Notes: generated by a model not told the origin, from the sequence alone. A stretch of 64,000 nucleotides of DNA from Yponomeuta sedellus (GCA_934045075.1 OW203726.1:15381037-15445036); one strand, 5' to 3'. Counted from the first letter of the stretch, positions 1 through 10,566 are shown. Numbers and translations are program-made.

Positions 1-76
1 AGAGGGATAGGCAGGGATCCCCACTTGCCACAATCCTAGCAAATCTCTTTCGCTTCATCAACCACAAACAGTGATT
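1..76 (-). mobile_element. RTE-type LINE 3' end fragment
   Basis: On the minus strand this reads as the last part of an RTE-clade element (a GATGAAGCG...AGTGGGGATCCCTGCC-like tail region). The same tail recurs at 14940, 33868, 57775 and 58912. It is cut by the window edge and carries no intact ORF. Assignment rests on similarity to the better-preserved copy at 57775-58310. Confidence 0.55.
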
Positions 77-462
77 GTGAAGTCCATTTCATTAAATTTA
101 CCCGAATAACGCGCTGTGTTTATGCAAATGTGCTCCGCACATTGTCATGTCATATTTACTTAAGCTTAGTACAAAGCAAATTTCATAACATTTAGTCGCT
201 CGAATGGGACACGAATATTTTTAGAAATAGCCTAAAATAGGATATCACGTCTGTGTTCAGCACAATAATATTTTAGATTGAACGTAGCTTTAAGGTTTTA
301 CTAAATTAGCAATACTTTCTGTTTCGTGCTGTCAATTAGCACTTCCGTGAAAACTATACAATAAAGAAGTCACTTTCCAAAATTACCGAGACAATTTCTC
401 ATTAAAAACCTCACCGAACCAGCCCCTATATTAAAATACAGTTTGTACTTTTCAGTCTGTTT
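77..462. other. AT-rich DNA, nothing recognised
   Basis: I see no ORF, RNA-like fold or repeat match in this stretch. Confidence 0.5.
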
Positions 463-592
463 ACAATGCCGGAGGTCGTGGTTTTGATTCCCGCTAGGGG
501 CCGCTGTAGATTTGTACAAATGGCCTAGGTCTGGTTGTATTTTCATGTTTGGGACGTCCTTGTATAGCTACAATAGCACAGAGTAACATATT
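463..592 (+). mobile_element. tRNA-type SINE fragment (family F2)
   Basis: The segment starts with a degenerate B-box-like 'GTTTTGATTCCCGC', followed by 'ACAAATGGCCTAGG' and 'CATGTTTGGGACGTCC'. This order matches the reverse complements at 11885-12064 and 58370-58540. It is a degraded copy without visible TSD. Confidence 0.5.
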
Positions 593-989
593 CTGAGAAA
601 AGGATAAGTGTTTTTTTTATTAACAAAGTCGACGCCTTACTAAAGTTAAAATAGAGAAGAATCGCTAGAAAAATCGGCTGTACAAAAATTTTCGAACTGA
701 AATTCAGTTAGGTAATTCCGGGATTGCAAACACACAAATTTTTGAATCGGCAATCAAACAACTATTTGAAAATTGACTTCATGTTTTGAAGTATCAATGT
801 AATTTCACTCTTCCAACGGAAAGGGTTGATGGAATTTCGATTTGAGTAAAATTCAACATTTTATCGGTACGTGCGTAAAAATATTATAGTATCTCTTTTA
901 CACCCAAATAAGGAATGTTTTTTTCACTCCTACCCTCAGTGAGGGATATCGTTAAATTGGTCGTTTAAAAAAAATAAAGTGATTTAAAT
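593..989. other. AT-rich DNA, nothing recognised
   Basis: No ORF, repeat or RNA-like structure that I can support. Confidence 0.45.
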
Positions 990-1162
990 ATTAAGCTTCA
1001 AAGCGCCCATCCGTATTAGGATAGACTTACTCCTCTCTTCGAATAGATGATTTTTGTAGAAATGTGAATATTGAGATAAATTTATTATTAAGCTGGACAT
1101 TTTTTGTATTAGGGTAGAGTTACTCCTCTCTCCAACTAGACGATTTTTGTAGAAACGTGAAA
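990..1162 (+). repeat. Diverged tandem duplication (about 94-bp period)
   Basis: A block with 'TATTAGGATAGACTTACTCC' and 'GATTTTTGTAGAAATGTGAA' (about 1010-1072) is repeated at about 1108-1160 with a few substitutions ('TATTAGGGTAGAGTTACTCC', 'GATTTTTGTAGAAACGTGAA'). Both copies follow a 'TATTAAGCT' motif. Origin unknown. Confidence 0.7.
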
Positions 1163-1628
1163 AAAATCATGGCAGTAGCAATTCAGTAGTAGAATACTAT
1201 TACTTCTAAGTGGATTTTACAAGTTAGTAATAGTCAAACAATTTATAAAAGGAAAAATTCGAACAAATTTTATTAAAAAAATACTTTGATTAATGGCGTT
1301 AACTTTTTATTAGTTAAGCGGTGAACTCAATTAAAAAGTTTGAAAACAATCAAAAAACCCCTCCTTCTATCAGTCCGCATATTTTTACTTCCACCTGCGG
1401 AACCCTCACTGCGCGTGGCTTGACACGCACTTGGCCTATTTTGTTCGATATCAACCCTTTATATGTACCCACTGTTGGGTCTGATGGCTGATCTGAGGTC
1501 TGACTGACGTACAGCTAAATTGTTATATATTAAACTCTTTTAATCGTGATTACTTTCTCCGTAAAACATGATTACCTTAATTACGTTTTACCTAATAAAT
1601 AATTACAATTAGACGGTTTCGATGGATT

Positions 1629-2328
1629 GTTTCTGAATTGAGAATTTCACTAAGTATACAGGGTGTCTCATTCAAATCGGTCAGTATGGGAAAGTCTGAA
1701 ACTATAAGACATACTGTTCTGAGGAACCTCTCTTTGAAAAAAAAACTACACTATTTCTATTTAGATATCGATTGTGTAGGTCTTAAGCAGTAAATGTCTG
1801 TATAAAACATGATGTCTAAAATGAATAAAATGCATTGTTTTGATACAAAATGCAATCGTAAGATCGTTACCTAATCGTGTTGAATATTGTCTTGAAAAGT
1901 CAGCGACGGTCACTTCGAGCACCTACTAAAATAAATTAAAGTATGTGAAAACAATGCATTTTATTCATTTTAGACATCATGTTTCATACAGACATTTACT
2001 GCTTAAGACCTAACAATCGATATCTAAATAGAAATAGTGTAGTTTTTTTTTTTTTCAAAACAACCGGGTTGAATTCCCGATAAGAGTACTGATGTTTTTT
2101 TAAATGTATGAATGCAGGTTTTCTTGTTATTAAAATCGATGACATGGTTCCTAAGAACAGATCTTCGTATGTCTTATAGTTTTAGACTTTCCCATACTGA
2201 CCGATTTGAATGAGACACTCTGTATACTTGAGTAAGGATCTGTCGCGCTCTTTGCTGAGAAATACGAAAGGACAGCACTACAGTACACATTATTTATTTA
2301 CTCTAATTCTCAATTCAGAAACTGGCCC
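1629..2328. mobile_element. MITE A copy, split by a foldback insertion
   Basis: The outer ends are inverted repeats: 'GTTTCTGAATTGAGAATTTC' at the left and the reverse complement ending in 'CAGAAACTGGCCCT' at the right. A short copy of the same family without insertion lies at 20047-20167, where left and right halves join through 'AAATACTTAAGTAACG'. In the present copy the equivalent point ('ACTAAG / CTTGAGTAAG') is interrupted by the 1655-2226 element. The matching uninterrupted copy supports a nested insertion rather than coincidence. No transposase is encoded. Confidence 0.7.
1655..2226. mobile_element. Foldback element with about 60-bp TIRs, nested in MITE A
   Basis: The termini are long inverted repeats: 'TACAGGGTGTCTCATTCAAA' at the left and its near-perfect complement ending at 2226. 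A second inner pair (about 1747-1850 against 1945-2050) extends the hairpin, so most of the roughly 570 bp can fold on itself. Flanking 'TATA' at both ends suggests a TA or TATA target, as in Tc1/mariner-like or similar TIR elements. There is no ORF, so it is non-autonomous. The superfamily is not settled. Confidence 0.75.
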
Positions 2329-2618
2329 TAACCCAACTAGATATCACAGGCATATAAAAATCTGATATTGAAAATAAATTTCTACAAAAGAATTTAGGTT
2401 ATGTTTGTCCAATTTCAATCTCAATGTTAGCTCTACCTTTAGGTCACTTTTTAGCTGAGAAAAATGAATAAAGAAACTCCACTCCGACCATCTTTTCTCA
2501 AATCATCTTAAGCATACATCAACTGATGAACGTGACATGCTACCTACATGTGATAACCATTCCACGATTGCCATCAATAACTTAAGTACCGAAAAGTTAG
2601 GAGGATATACTTAAATAG
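2329..2618. other. AT-rich DNA, nothing recognised
   Basis: No feature seen. Confidence 0.4.
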
Positions 2619-2703
2619 AAAAAAATTGGTAAGTAATACTGTGGCCAAACACACAGCTCAGGTATTAGCTGTGTATTTGGCCACAGTATTACCAATTTTT
2701 TTC
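2619..2703. repeat. Near-perfect hairpin (arms about 38 bp, loop 7-8)
   Basis: The left arm contains 'ACTGTGGCCAAACACACAGC' and the right arm 'GCTGTGTATTTGGCCACAGT', both extended by an A-rich/T-rich pair around 'TTGGTAA'. The fold would be about 85 nt with a small loop. It could be a tiny palindromic MITE or a pre-miRNA-like hairpin. Sequence alone does not decide. Confidence 0.8.
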
Positions 2704-3269
2704 CTATTTCCTATATCATACAATGCGGTATGCCTTCACAAGCCCAACGCAAGAGTCATTCATCACCAGTGTCAACCAATGTATCATATTACTAGGCTCC
2801 CGTTTGTTCCCTTCGAGTATTGACAATAAAAAAGGCAATTCATGATAGTATTTAAACAACAGGGTCTTAATTAGAGCGTCCAGTGATTAAACAAAACCGG
2901 AGCGGGGCTTAGTAAGTAGTATAAAAAGGAAATTGTTTTGACCCACAATTTCCTGCGTCACATTTAAAGTCCATTCCACAAAGCTCATTTATTAGTCAAG
3001 CCGCAAGATATTGCGTTTTATGAAATTGTCTTCTCTGATTTCAATGGTAATGAATAATAAACATGAATTCATTTTCCCTTCTGAGAAGGGAGAAGAAAAT
3101 GTTAATGGGATGGTCTCATAAATTGTTTTAAATTACATCGCACAATAAGCTCAGTTGTGAACGAAATGTGGTAGTAAACATCTCTTATGTTATGGTTGAA
3201 GCTTGCTTTTTGGGAAAATTAGCGTGCATACGACGACGCGAGTGCATCATATCTTTATTTGACGACTTC
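2704..3269. other. AT-rich DNA, nothing recognised
   Basis: No supported feature. Confidence 0.4.
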
Positions 3270-3482
3270 TGTGGCGTTGATGACCTCTATGGCGTAGCGG
3301 TAGCGCGTCTGCCTACCATGCAAGAGGTCCCGGGTTCGAATCCCGGCTGGAAACAAAAAAAACCAGGTCTTGGAGGTTTACATGTTAGTGATGTCGTTGT
3401 TTCTGGTTCCCACGACACAGGGTATCCTAGTGGGGGGCCAGAAGCAATGTATGTGTTTGTATGTAAATGTTATGTTATCTAA
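3270..3482 (+). mobile_element. tRNA-derived SINE (family F), near complete
   Basis: The head is tRNA-like: an A-box region around 'TGGCGTAGCGGTAGCGCG' and a perfect T-arm 'CCGGGTTCGAATCCCGG', resembling tRNA-Ala or tRNA-Gly. It is followed by a tail with 'GTTTACATG', 'TTCTGGTTCCCACGACACAG' and 'GGTATCCTAGTG'. The same head plus tail occurs inverted at 54298-54478, and the tail with a broken head at 55430-55562. It is a Pol III-type retroposon, not a functional tRNA gene, because the acceptor stem does not close. Confidence 0.8.
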
Positions 3483-4082
3483 AAACCTATTTAGTTGCCA
3501 CGGTTTTACAATAAATTCCTATTATTTCAATCCTAGTATTTTTGATAAATGTCATTGTAAAAAATTCAATTATGTCAACTTTTAAATAAAGAAAAGAGTT
3601 TCATCATCAAAACGTCATGAATACTCTTTTTGTTAGAATCAATGCTACAACTATTTAAAAGTAATGCGTTACCTAGATATAGCATTTTAGACTTTACTGC
3701 ACACAGCGTGCTAAGCAATCTAATTTGAAAACTGATAAACATTTTTAGACCGCGACCGTACTTGTTATGATTTGTAGAGTTACCAACATGCAATCTCACA
3801 TCCAAACACGCCACTAGTTTGGATACCCCATAAATGTCGTTTTATGACTACAGGCATGTTTTGACGAAAGTTTTCAAACTACTTTTATTCCCTTGGAACT
3901 TTCCTGTAACAACTCCTGTCGCAACCGAATTCCAAGTCGTTACAGCGCAAAAACTTGTTGCTTGATGTTTTGCTCTCCCCGCTTGGTTATGTGACTAAGG
4001 TGGTACAGTCAGCAGAGCCAACAAACCATATTTTTCCGCCTCTTTTATTCAGTTTTCATCTATATTTCCTTTTCTGTTTGAC
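3483..4082. other. AT-rich DNA, nothing recognised
   Basis: No ORF or repeat of note. Confidence 0.4.
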
Positions 4083-4091
4083 ATATTTATT

Positions 4092-4177
4092 TCAAAAACC
4101 TATTTAGAGGCTAAAAACTCCTTGCGTTTTTAAAATTGTCCTTAGCACGGGTAAGTGCATTAAAAAAAGAGAATATA
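4092..4177 (+). mobile_element. Unit A retroposon, minimal inverted form
   Basis: An inverted left piece ('AAAAACCTATTTAGAGGC') is joined within a few bases to a direct right piece containing 'GTCCTTAGCACGGG' and the tail 'GCATTAAAAA'. A direct repeat 'ATATTTATT' flanks it (4083-4091 and 4178-4186), so this is one insertion. It is a short member of the palindromic tRNA-retroposon set; the tRNA part is missing here. Confidence 0.75.
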
Positions 4178-4186
4178 ATATTTATT

Positions 4187-4639
4187 GCATTCAGTTTTTC
4201 AACCATTTTGGTTTTGTGCCAGGCATATTCAAAGGAATGCGTATCATATTATGCAAGGTGCACCAATACCTCAGATCATAGAAAATGGTCTGAGACCAAT
4301 ACACAAGGAGCATGATAGGTTTTATCATATTGATCCATAAAATAAAAAGGTTAAGTAATCAACCGGGCACTAGTTCGTTTTGTCACTAATAATATTTTTA
4401 TATTTAGGTAAAATTTTTATTCTTTAATATAATATTTGTAAAAGGAAAACATATTACGTTAGCCTTCATTACGACCAGTTCACTTGGTAATCGATCAATA
4501 AGGGTCGGTGATATGGAGGGTTCATTAGAGAACCCTGATAGAAACCAATTGTGTCGGATTTATAGGTTCAATATCATGTAAGATTTTTCAGTATCTCAAT
4601 AATATAAACTCCGAAAACCACGTTTTAACGTTAGAACTC
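4187..4639. other. AT-rich DNA, nothing recognised
   Basis: It contains a short motif 'CCTCAGATCATAGAAA' (about 4271) that recurs in a hairpin at 54880. Nothing else was seen. Confidence 0.4.
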
Positions 4640-4647
4640 TCTCGACC

Positions 4648-4800
4648 AGCTTAGCAACTAAGCTTTGCAATCAGTTGTGATAGAGAACTTTCTCTTCTTT
4701 TTTGGCAACTAGTTATAATATAATAGAAAAATGCCAAAAAAAAGTTACGCAACCTGGTCTCCTCACAACTGGTTGCGAAACTAGGTTACTAAAGAGGCCG
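4648..4800. repeat. Imperfect inverted repeat, possible old MITE
   Basis: 'TTTGCAATCAGTTGTGA' with its upstream 'CTTAGCAACTAAG' (about 4650-4681) is complementary, with several mismatches, to 'TCACAACTGGTTGCGAAA' and 'CTAGGTTACTAAAG' (about 4764-4797). Interior about 80 bp, no ORF. Confidence 0.5.
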
Positions 4801-4890
4801 AAATGTTTAGAAATTATTTAACATAATTAAAAAAACAGCCGGATTATAAAAATCTTTATAAAACTAAAATCAAGCATAAATTAGAAGTGT

Positions 4891-5010
4891 TATGCCCAAC
4901 GTGGGGATTATGGCCATTACCCCCCAATGATGGCACAACCTTGCGCTATGGCGTTCATTAGGGGAGGGCTATGTCCAGCAGTGGACTAATATAGCCTGAA
5001 GAAGAAGAAG
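4891..5010 (+). mobile_element. SINE C, 5'-truncated copy
   Basis: It carries the characteristic 3' half of family C: 'CCCAACGTGGGGATTATGG', 'TTACCCCCCAATGATGGC', 'GGGGAGGGCTATGTCCAGC', then a (GAA)n tail. The full-length copy is at 48821-49083. A possible TSD 'AGAAGTGT' overlaps the tail. Confidence 0.8.
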
Positions 5011-5013
5011 TGT

Positions 5014-5409
5014 AATAACAATAAATGTACTTCTATTTCAGCATCGAAGTCACTAGCAATATTTCATAAGCACGCGAGTTACTTTTATAAATATGAAACT
5101 AGACCCTCCACTACGGTGGCAGTTTCGTTAAATCAGCGGAGTGAAAGCAATCCAAGACTTGGATCACCGCCGAGCGCCCGCCGCGAGATTGCACCGATTT
5201 ATATCGCGGCTCGCTGTCTTGCCAGATAGCTCCTTGTAGGCATTGTGTGTCAGCCACTCGACGATATTAAAATAGCTTTTTGCCCTGAATCAGCGCCACG
5301 GCTGCGACGCGGATTACGATGTGATAGCTGCCAGCCTGGCCCGCTATTGGCGGAACAACGCAACTACGGAGGAATCCATGACGCTATCGCTTTATAAATA
5401 ATAAGATAG
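5014..5409. other. GC-richer unique block
   Basis: About 5100-5390 is clearly richer in G+C than its surroundings and matches no repeat in the window. It has no long ORF. A pyrimidine tract followed by CAG at about 5035-5042 could be a splice acceptor, but nothing else supports an exon. Confidence 0.35.
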
Positions 5410-5421
5410 ATAGAATAATCT

Positions 5422-5489
5422 CTTAAACCTATTTAAAGGCTAACAATTTTTTTAAATTATCCTCAGCACGGGTTAGTGCAACAAAAAAA
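5422..5489 (+). mobile_element. Unit A retroposon, minimal inverted form
   Basis: It has an inverted 'AAACCTATTTAAAGGC', then a direct 'ATCCTCAGCACGGGTTAG' and an A-rich tail. It is bounded by the direct repeat 'ATAGAATAATCT' (5410-5421 and 5490-5501), a clean 12-bp TSD. It is about 68 bp, the shortest member found. Confidence 0.75.
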
Positions 5490-5501
5490 ATAGAATAATC
5501 T

Positions 5502-5799
5502 TTGTTGAACACAGAAATTACAGTAACCGAAATATAGGGTTGTAGCTATAGATAGAGGTAAGAACCAGGATTGTAGTTATATAAACAATAAACCTGGTCG
5601 GACTCTTCCGATATAACAACACTCGTAAGTAGATCCGGACAAAAAGTCTACAATGTGTTGTGCTTAGGAAAGTTTTAGTTCAAAAACAATAAACTTGTAA
5701 TAAAGAATTTTATTATGTGGAATATGTTTTAGACTTTGAAAAATACTTATTAATATAGAAGCGAAACTAAACCTAAAACCTCTTTTCTAATTTAAATAA
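5502..5799. other. AT-rich DNA, nothing recognised
   Basis: No supported feature. Confidence 0.35.
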
Positions 5800-6010
5800 A
5801 ATATTTGAGCCAGATCGCTGTCGGGCGGCAGAGTACCAAGAAGGCTGACGGCATTGCCTCGCTGTATGGCAAGGCTTAACCTTTGGCCAAAGTAAGCACC
5901 AGCCCTCGGGTCTCCTGAAGCGTTGAACAGGCGCAAGATCCCCTTGTGCAATAAATATATTACAATTGGCGGTCTTATTACTAAAAGCAATTTCTTCCCG
6001 GCAACCACAA
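5800..6010 (-). mobile_element. LINE-type 3' end joined to an unrecognised coding-like relic
   Basis: On the minus strand, about 6010-5935 reads like the LINE 3' ends at 26036 and 38510 ('GAAATTGCTTTTAGTAAT', 'CCGCCAATTGTA', 'GCAA'). The next 110 bases (about 5935-5820, minus) read as a clean short peptide containing 'GAYFGQRLSLAIQRGNAV' and 'LLGTLPPDSDL'. That looks like real coding sequence, but I cannot name its family. It is open for only about 80 codons and is probably a transposon fragment. Confidence 0.45.
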
Positions 6011-6236
6011 ACGAAGACAAGAAAAAAATTGACAAGACAAGACAAAGAAAAAAAAAGAAAAAAAAGAGACGGTTAGTCGGCGCAATTTCGAAGTATTGAA
6101 ATTGGGAATTCTAAGTTGAAAATTTATATGAACGTTCTTAAGCCATACACAAATAATTAAATAAATAGATATTCACATTTACTAACAATTAAATTATATA
6201 TGGGAAGAGAAAATAATATAATATACCTACTAATAT

Positions 6237-6461
6237 ATAGTCTGTTAGCTTTTAGATTATACCTTGGACTCAAGAATAGGCTTTGGTTTTCACCGAAAGC
6301 ACACGAGTGTATTACTTCCTGCTCTGTATAAAACTTTTCTACATTTGTATAAAACTATTTTGAAAAGTTATGTGTCATTTAGTTCCGATATTTTTATTAC
6401 ACGAATATATCCGATTCTATCCGATAGTAGCCGAGGCATATTCTAAAAGCTAACAGACTAT
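6237..6461. mobile_element. MITE with 8-bp TSD (hAT-like)
   Basis: Terminal inverted repeats 'ATAGTCTGTTAGCTTTTAGA' (6237) and its complement ending at 6461 enclose 225 bp. The direct repeat 'ACTAATAT' flanks both sides (6229-6236 and 6462-6469). An 8-bp TSD is typical of hAT-type transposons and some others. The interior 60-codon ORF is not a transposase. It would be mobilised in trans. Confidence 0.75.
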
Positions 6462-6469
6462 ACTAATAT

Positions 6470-7479
6470 TTAAGTGTTTGCATGGTGATCCACGCAATCA
6501 AATGCCGCCGGCATTATTTATTTTATCGAAAGGTAACATTCTTTCACCTCGACACTTAAAGATTGCAGATGAAGGGGACTGTCTTATTACTAGCGGCAGT
6601 TCATTCCACAGTCACCGTTTAATGCATGAAAATGTACAAAGTGGCCAACTGATACGAAGTGGATTTGCCAATCGCCTTTCACAGGCTATCTCCATATGTA
6701 CATTTCACTTGAAAATACATTTGGTTCGCCAAAGCAAGCTCGGGAAGTTTGCCAAAACCATAACATTCCACTTTTCAGTAGTCTCCAAAGCTCCAAGTGG
6801 TGTGAGCTATAAAATGCACCGAGAAATAGCTTCAAGTTGGAGTGTACTTTAGAGATACCTATGGCCGAATTGGATCACTCTACGATTGTTGGTGTAAACA
6901 TCATATAGACCACACTATTTTTCATTTGTGGTTCCTTACTAAATTAAATAAATATAATATATAGGAGAATAGACGCTTCGTCATATTGTTGTGTCCAGAT
7001 TGGCATGAAAAGTTTTAACTTTGATATTGTTTACTTATTGTTATAATATTTACTGTTATGATATGCTTAGTTTTATACAATTCGAGCTTAGCGCTTAGCT
7101 AACTTGCGTTATAAATTACAATTGAGTGCATTTATTTAATAATTAGCCAAAATAAGCTTTCAGTTTCTGTTTCTCTCTGAAGATCCGACAAGTTAAATTA
7201 TATTTCCTTCAACTAAAATGCTTACTATGTCAGTATTACTGACTTTTTAAATTTAAATTTCACGCAATTTGAACGCATAAACGTCGAGAGTAGAGAGCTT
7301 GTGAAAAGCTCAAACTTTTCATAAATTTCCTTTAAACCATCATATTGTTAAACCATTATAATTATTTATCTCTATCATAACTTTGAGCTATATATTTATT
7401 TATTATTTTCTATGTATTTTATTTATTTATATTTACGCGTATTTATTTTATGTAGTGTATTATTTCTGCTTAGGTTATT
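6470..7479. other. Unique DNA with a 124-codon ORF of unknown meaning
   Basis: An ORF on the plus strand (6478-6852) shows no domain, signal peptide or repeat that I recognise and lacks obvious codon structure, so I do not call it a gene. 6850-7480 is AT-rich and empty. Confidence 0.35.
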
Positions 7480-7670
7480 GTTCAGGGTTTTTGCAGTCTA
7501 TGTAGTTTATTTTGTACACGTATATAGACCCGTTTTTTACTGCTGCTCCTACTCTCCAATGTTTGCTGGAAGAAATCTCTTACAGAGATAAGCTCGCCTT
7601 TGTACATGTTATTTCTTATGTAATGTCCTAATTAATGTTTCGTGTGCAATAAAGTATAATAATTATTATT
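7480..7670 (+). mobile_element. LINE 3' end (same family as the 20-26 kb LINE)
   Basis: 'GCTGGAAGAAATCTCTTACA', 'CTCGCCTTTGTACATG' and 'GTGCAATAAAG' follow in the same order as in the 3' UTR of the LINE at 25660-25780. It ends in an (ATT)n-like tail. It is heavily 5'-truncated with no coding part. Confidence 0.7.
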
Positions 7671-7679
7671 ATTTTTTGT

Positions 7680-7825
7680 GGCACATCGTGAGGACTTGAG
7701 TTTCTGATTTGTTCAATTACCTCAGCGCTTGTTATTTCCAATCCGCGATGGACACGCTTGCTAATTAAGCTCATACTTTCTCACTGAAAAAAGGCCTCTG
7801 GCCTGCAGTGGGACGTTAATACATA
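7680..7825 (+). mobile_element. SINE D, 3' part
   Basis: Contains 'CCAATCCGCGATGGACACG', 'CTCACTGAAAAAAGGCC' and 'CTGCAGTGGGACGTTAATA'. These are the conserved end blocks of family D, seen complete on the minus strand at 26195-26512. Confidence 0.65.
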
Positions 7826-7997
7826 AAAAAGAACATAAAAAAGAACTTTTTGAACTAAAACGCTCTTAAGTTTCGTATTTTCACCATATTACTATATCTC
7901 AAAAGTGGTCAGAATTAGTGAAGAAAGCACTGACTTGTAGTTTCGATTTTTCTGTATTAATTATTAATAAAAATAAAAGACAAAATATGCGTGTGCC

Positions 7998-8048
7998 TTC
8001 TTGTCTTCGACAATATAACAAGTGTAATATTGTCGAAGACAAGAAGGA
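7998..8048. repeat. Perfect hairpin, 21-bp arms
   Basis: 'CCTTCTTGTCTTCGACAATA' is followed after about 10 bases by its exact complement, 'TATTGTCGAAGACAAGAAGG'. It is too short for a MITE with visible TSD. The function is unknown. Confidence 0.8.
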
Positions 8049-8979
8049 AAAAAAAAGCATAGTGTTGCCGCAATAAAAATTAAATATTAATGTTGCTTTA
8101 GATTCTAAAAATTAGTAAAGAGCTAAAAATATAGCTCGATAAATCTACTATTATTTTATGGCAAATTTTGTCAAACACCCTAGCAGTCTGTTATACGACG
8201 CTGAAGTTACATATGTAATAAAATAATCGTATCGCGCGTGATAAAACTATAAAGTGTCGTGCTGTCTTGCTCTACGCAGCGAGTGAAAGCGAGATGGCGC
8301 GACTCCTTACCGGTTTGAGCACGCGACAAGGACGTCGTCTTTCTAACAGAATTCTAGGAGGGTAAGTAGGATTCTAGCGTTGGTGTACTGTTGTTGCGTA
8401 AAGAATGTTTCAAGCTATTGTACAACACAATTGTTACTTACATACCGCTGGGAATATTCCCAACCCAGAAATTTCATTATGGTATCTATAGCCATCAAAA
8501 ATCTAAAAGTCTGCCTTTATAGCATTTGTGCTTTAAGTCACCAATTCTCGTATAAATATTTATACTATAATAATAGTAGCATTAAATTACGGTACTAAGA
8601 ATTAATATTCCCAAAATTTTCTTAATATTCGGAACGATGTAGCATAGACTTAATTAATTTCATATCAAACTTTACAGTACTGAACTGTGGATTAACTAAT
8701 TGACCAGCTACAGCTAACGTCGCTTTGTCATATAAGTTATACTACGATCTATTCTCAGACCTACGTAGTATACAAAAAACTTAGAATCTGTGAAAACTGT
8801 GCAACGACATTATTAGATGCCGCCTCACGAGTACTGACGGAAGACCAGCGCTGGAGTATCATATCTCCAGCTTTTGGTGAGTTAGAGCCCTTTTGCATTT
8901 GCCACACCCACAGTACTCACACTGGAAAAAGCTCTGTGTCTTATGTGTTGTTGCTTTTCTTCTTTTGTACGTGTAATCT
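8049..8979. other. Unique DNA; a short GC-richer block near 8230-8365
   Basis: Around 8355-8365 'AGGAGGGTAAGTAGG' matches a strong splice donor and follows about 130 bases of GC-richer sequence. No acceptor or ORF supports an exon. Confidence 0.3.
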
Positions 8980-9122
8980 ACTTAATATTGGTTTTATTGC
9001 GTGTGTGTGTGTGTGTGTAAGTGTAAATAAATGAATAATTTATCTATTTTTAAAGTCTGCTTAATATTGTTTTCATTGCGTGTGTGTGTGTAAGTGTAAA
9101 TAAATGAATAATCTATCTATCT
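8980..9122 (+). repeat. Tandem duplication carrying a (GT)n microsatellite
   Basis: Two roughly 70-77-bp units (about 8980-9055 and 9058-9122) share 'TTAATATTG', a GCGTGTGTG run of different length, and 'GTAAGTGTAAATAAATGAAT'. The GT tract differs in length between the copies. Confidence 0.8.
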
Positions 9123-10461
9123 TACATGTATCGTATGGTGGATGATGACCCTCGCGTTAGCACTGCTTTATCCACACGCGCACAGAGCCAATGATCACTT
9201 CTGGGAAAATACTCTCAGGTGACCGCTAGGCGGCGCAGCTCTAATGGTTTCCATTACGCTGCCCACCACCTGCGCTAATGGTCCAGAAATATTTAATTGA
9301 TGAGAGCTGCTCAGATTTTCCGCCACGCATTTTTTATGTCCACGTGCATGCATCGATCGTTCTATACTTTTTTGCAGCATCACCTAGTTACCATGCTAGT
9401 GCAGGTAACCGTAATTTGTTTGCCAGTTTGTGTTTTATTTTAGGCAGGGTCCTATAGGAACTTGAAACGCCCAATATAATTACACAAGTAGACTATATAT
9501 TTTTTTTTAAATAAATGTAAACCTTAAGTCATCTTTAGAAGGAAGTAGCAAATTAACGATGAAATTACAGTTTATTTAATAGGTTTTTTAACAGACGCAC
9601 ACTTTACAAATATAGACACAATTTAAGATAAATCAAACCACAGTTATAAGAATTACGTGCAATCTGGTAACTAGACTACCAAAAAACAGTTTACACAGCA
9701 TAGAAGTATGTAATAGAGTTAAACATTGTAATAATCTTAACATTATAACTTAGATAACATTTAAATTTGTACTCGACATTAACTCCGCTTAAAGTACACT
9801 AACAAACTTTGACTTAAAAACTAGAAAAGTAACCAAACAACTCTGCATAAAATATTTCTGATATGCTTTTTAATTAGAGAGATAGAGAATACGGGTTGAA
9901 GAAGCCAAAATTTTTTTCCAAAACAGGATATTATGTTTAACAAAACACGATTAATTTTGTAGACTGTAGAAATTGACTTGTTCCAGAAATAGCTATGCCA
10001 TTATCATTCATTTTGAGATTTTCACTTTTTGCAAAAGCGTATAAGTTTTAGGTCCGAGTCACCCAGTAATCCGGTAACAATCATGAGTAAAAGGTTACTG
10101 GCTTTTGCACGGAATATTTGACAACTCCACCGACTCGACAGAAATAAGCTTGGAGTGTCGAGTGGAGAAAGCCACTCGTATCATTAACTACAACTACGAG
10201 GCATGTGGCCAAATTAGATTTCGCCTTGTAGGTAAGAGGTTAGATTGGTTAGTACAGGGATAATTCTAAAACGCGTAATGCCGGGAAGATGTCTGATATA
10301 ATTTGTTATAAACTCAAATAAACGGATTGGAGGGTTGTTTGTATAATAAGGTTATTATACTTTATAGCATAAGAAACATCGAACAGGACATTGAATAAAT
10401 ATGTATGTTAATATTCATATTTGCACCGAATAACCGTCTTTCTTTTCCTACACAAATTTTC
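9123..10461. other. Unique AT-rich DNA, nothing recognised
   Basis: No ORF over about 60 codons that looks coding. No RNA-like fold or repeat match. Confidence 0.35.
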
Positions 10462-10566
10462 CGTCATAGGGTTGTCTGGAAGAAATTACAATTATAGTTG
10501 AGGCCGCCAGCTGTACTATGTATCTTTACCATTTTTATGTTTTGTGTATTCTTATCGTATCTTATT
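10462..10566 (+). mobile_element. LINE 3' end fragment
   Basis: 'GGTTGTCTGGAAGAAATTAC', then 'GAGGCCGCCAGCTGTACTAT' and 'TTTTGTGTATTC'. This is the same order as the copies at 26036 (minus) and 38510 (plus). Confidence 0.6.

Noticed and set aside
6478..6852. 124-aa ORF as a gene
   Set aside because: Nothing recognisable in the peptide; isolated between a MITE and AT-rich DNA.
8230..8365. Exon ending at a splice donor
   Set aside because: The donor-like word is good, but no ORF, acceptor or conservation evidence.
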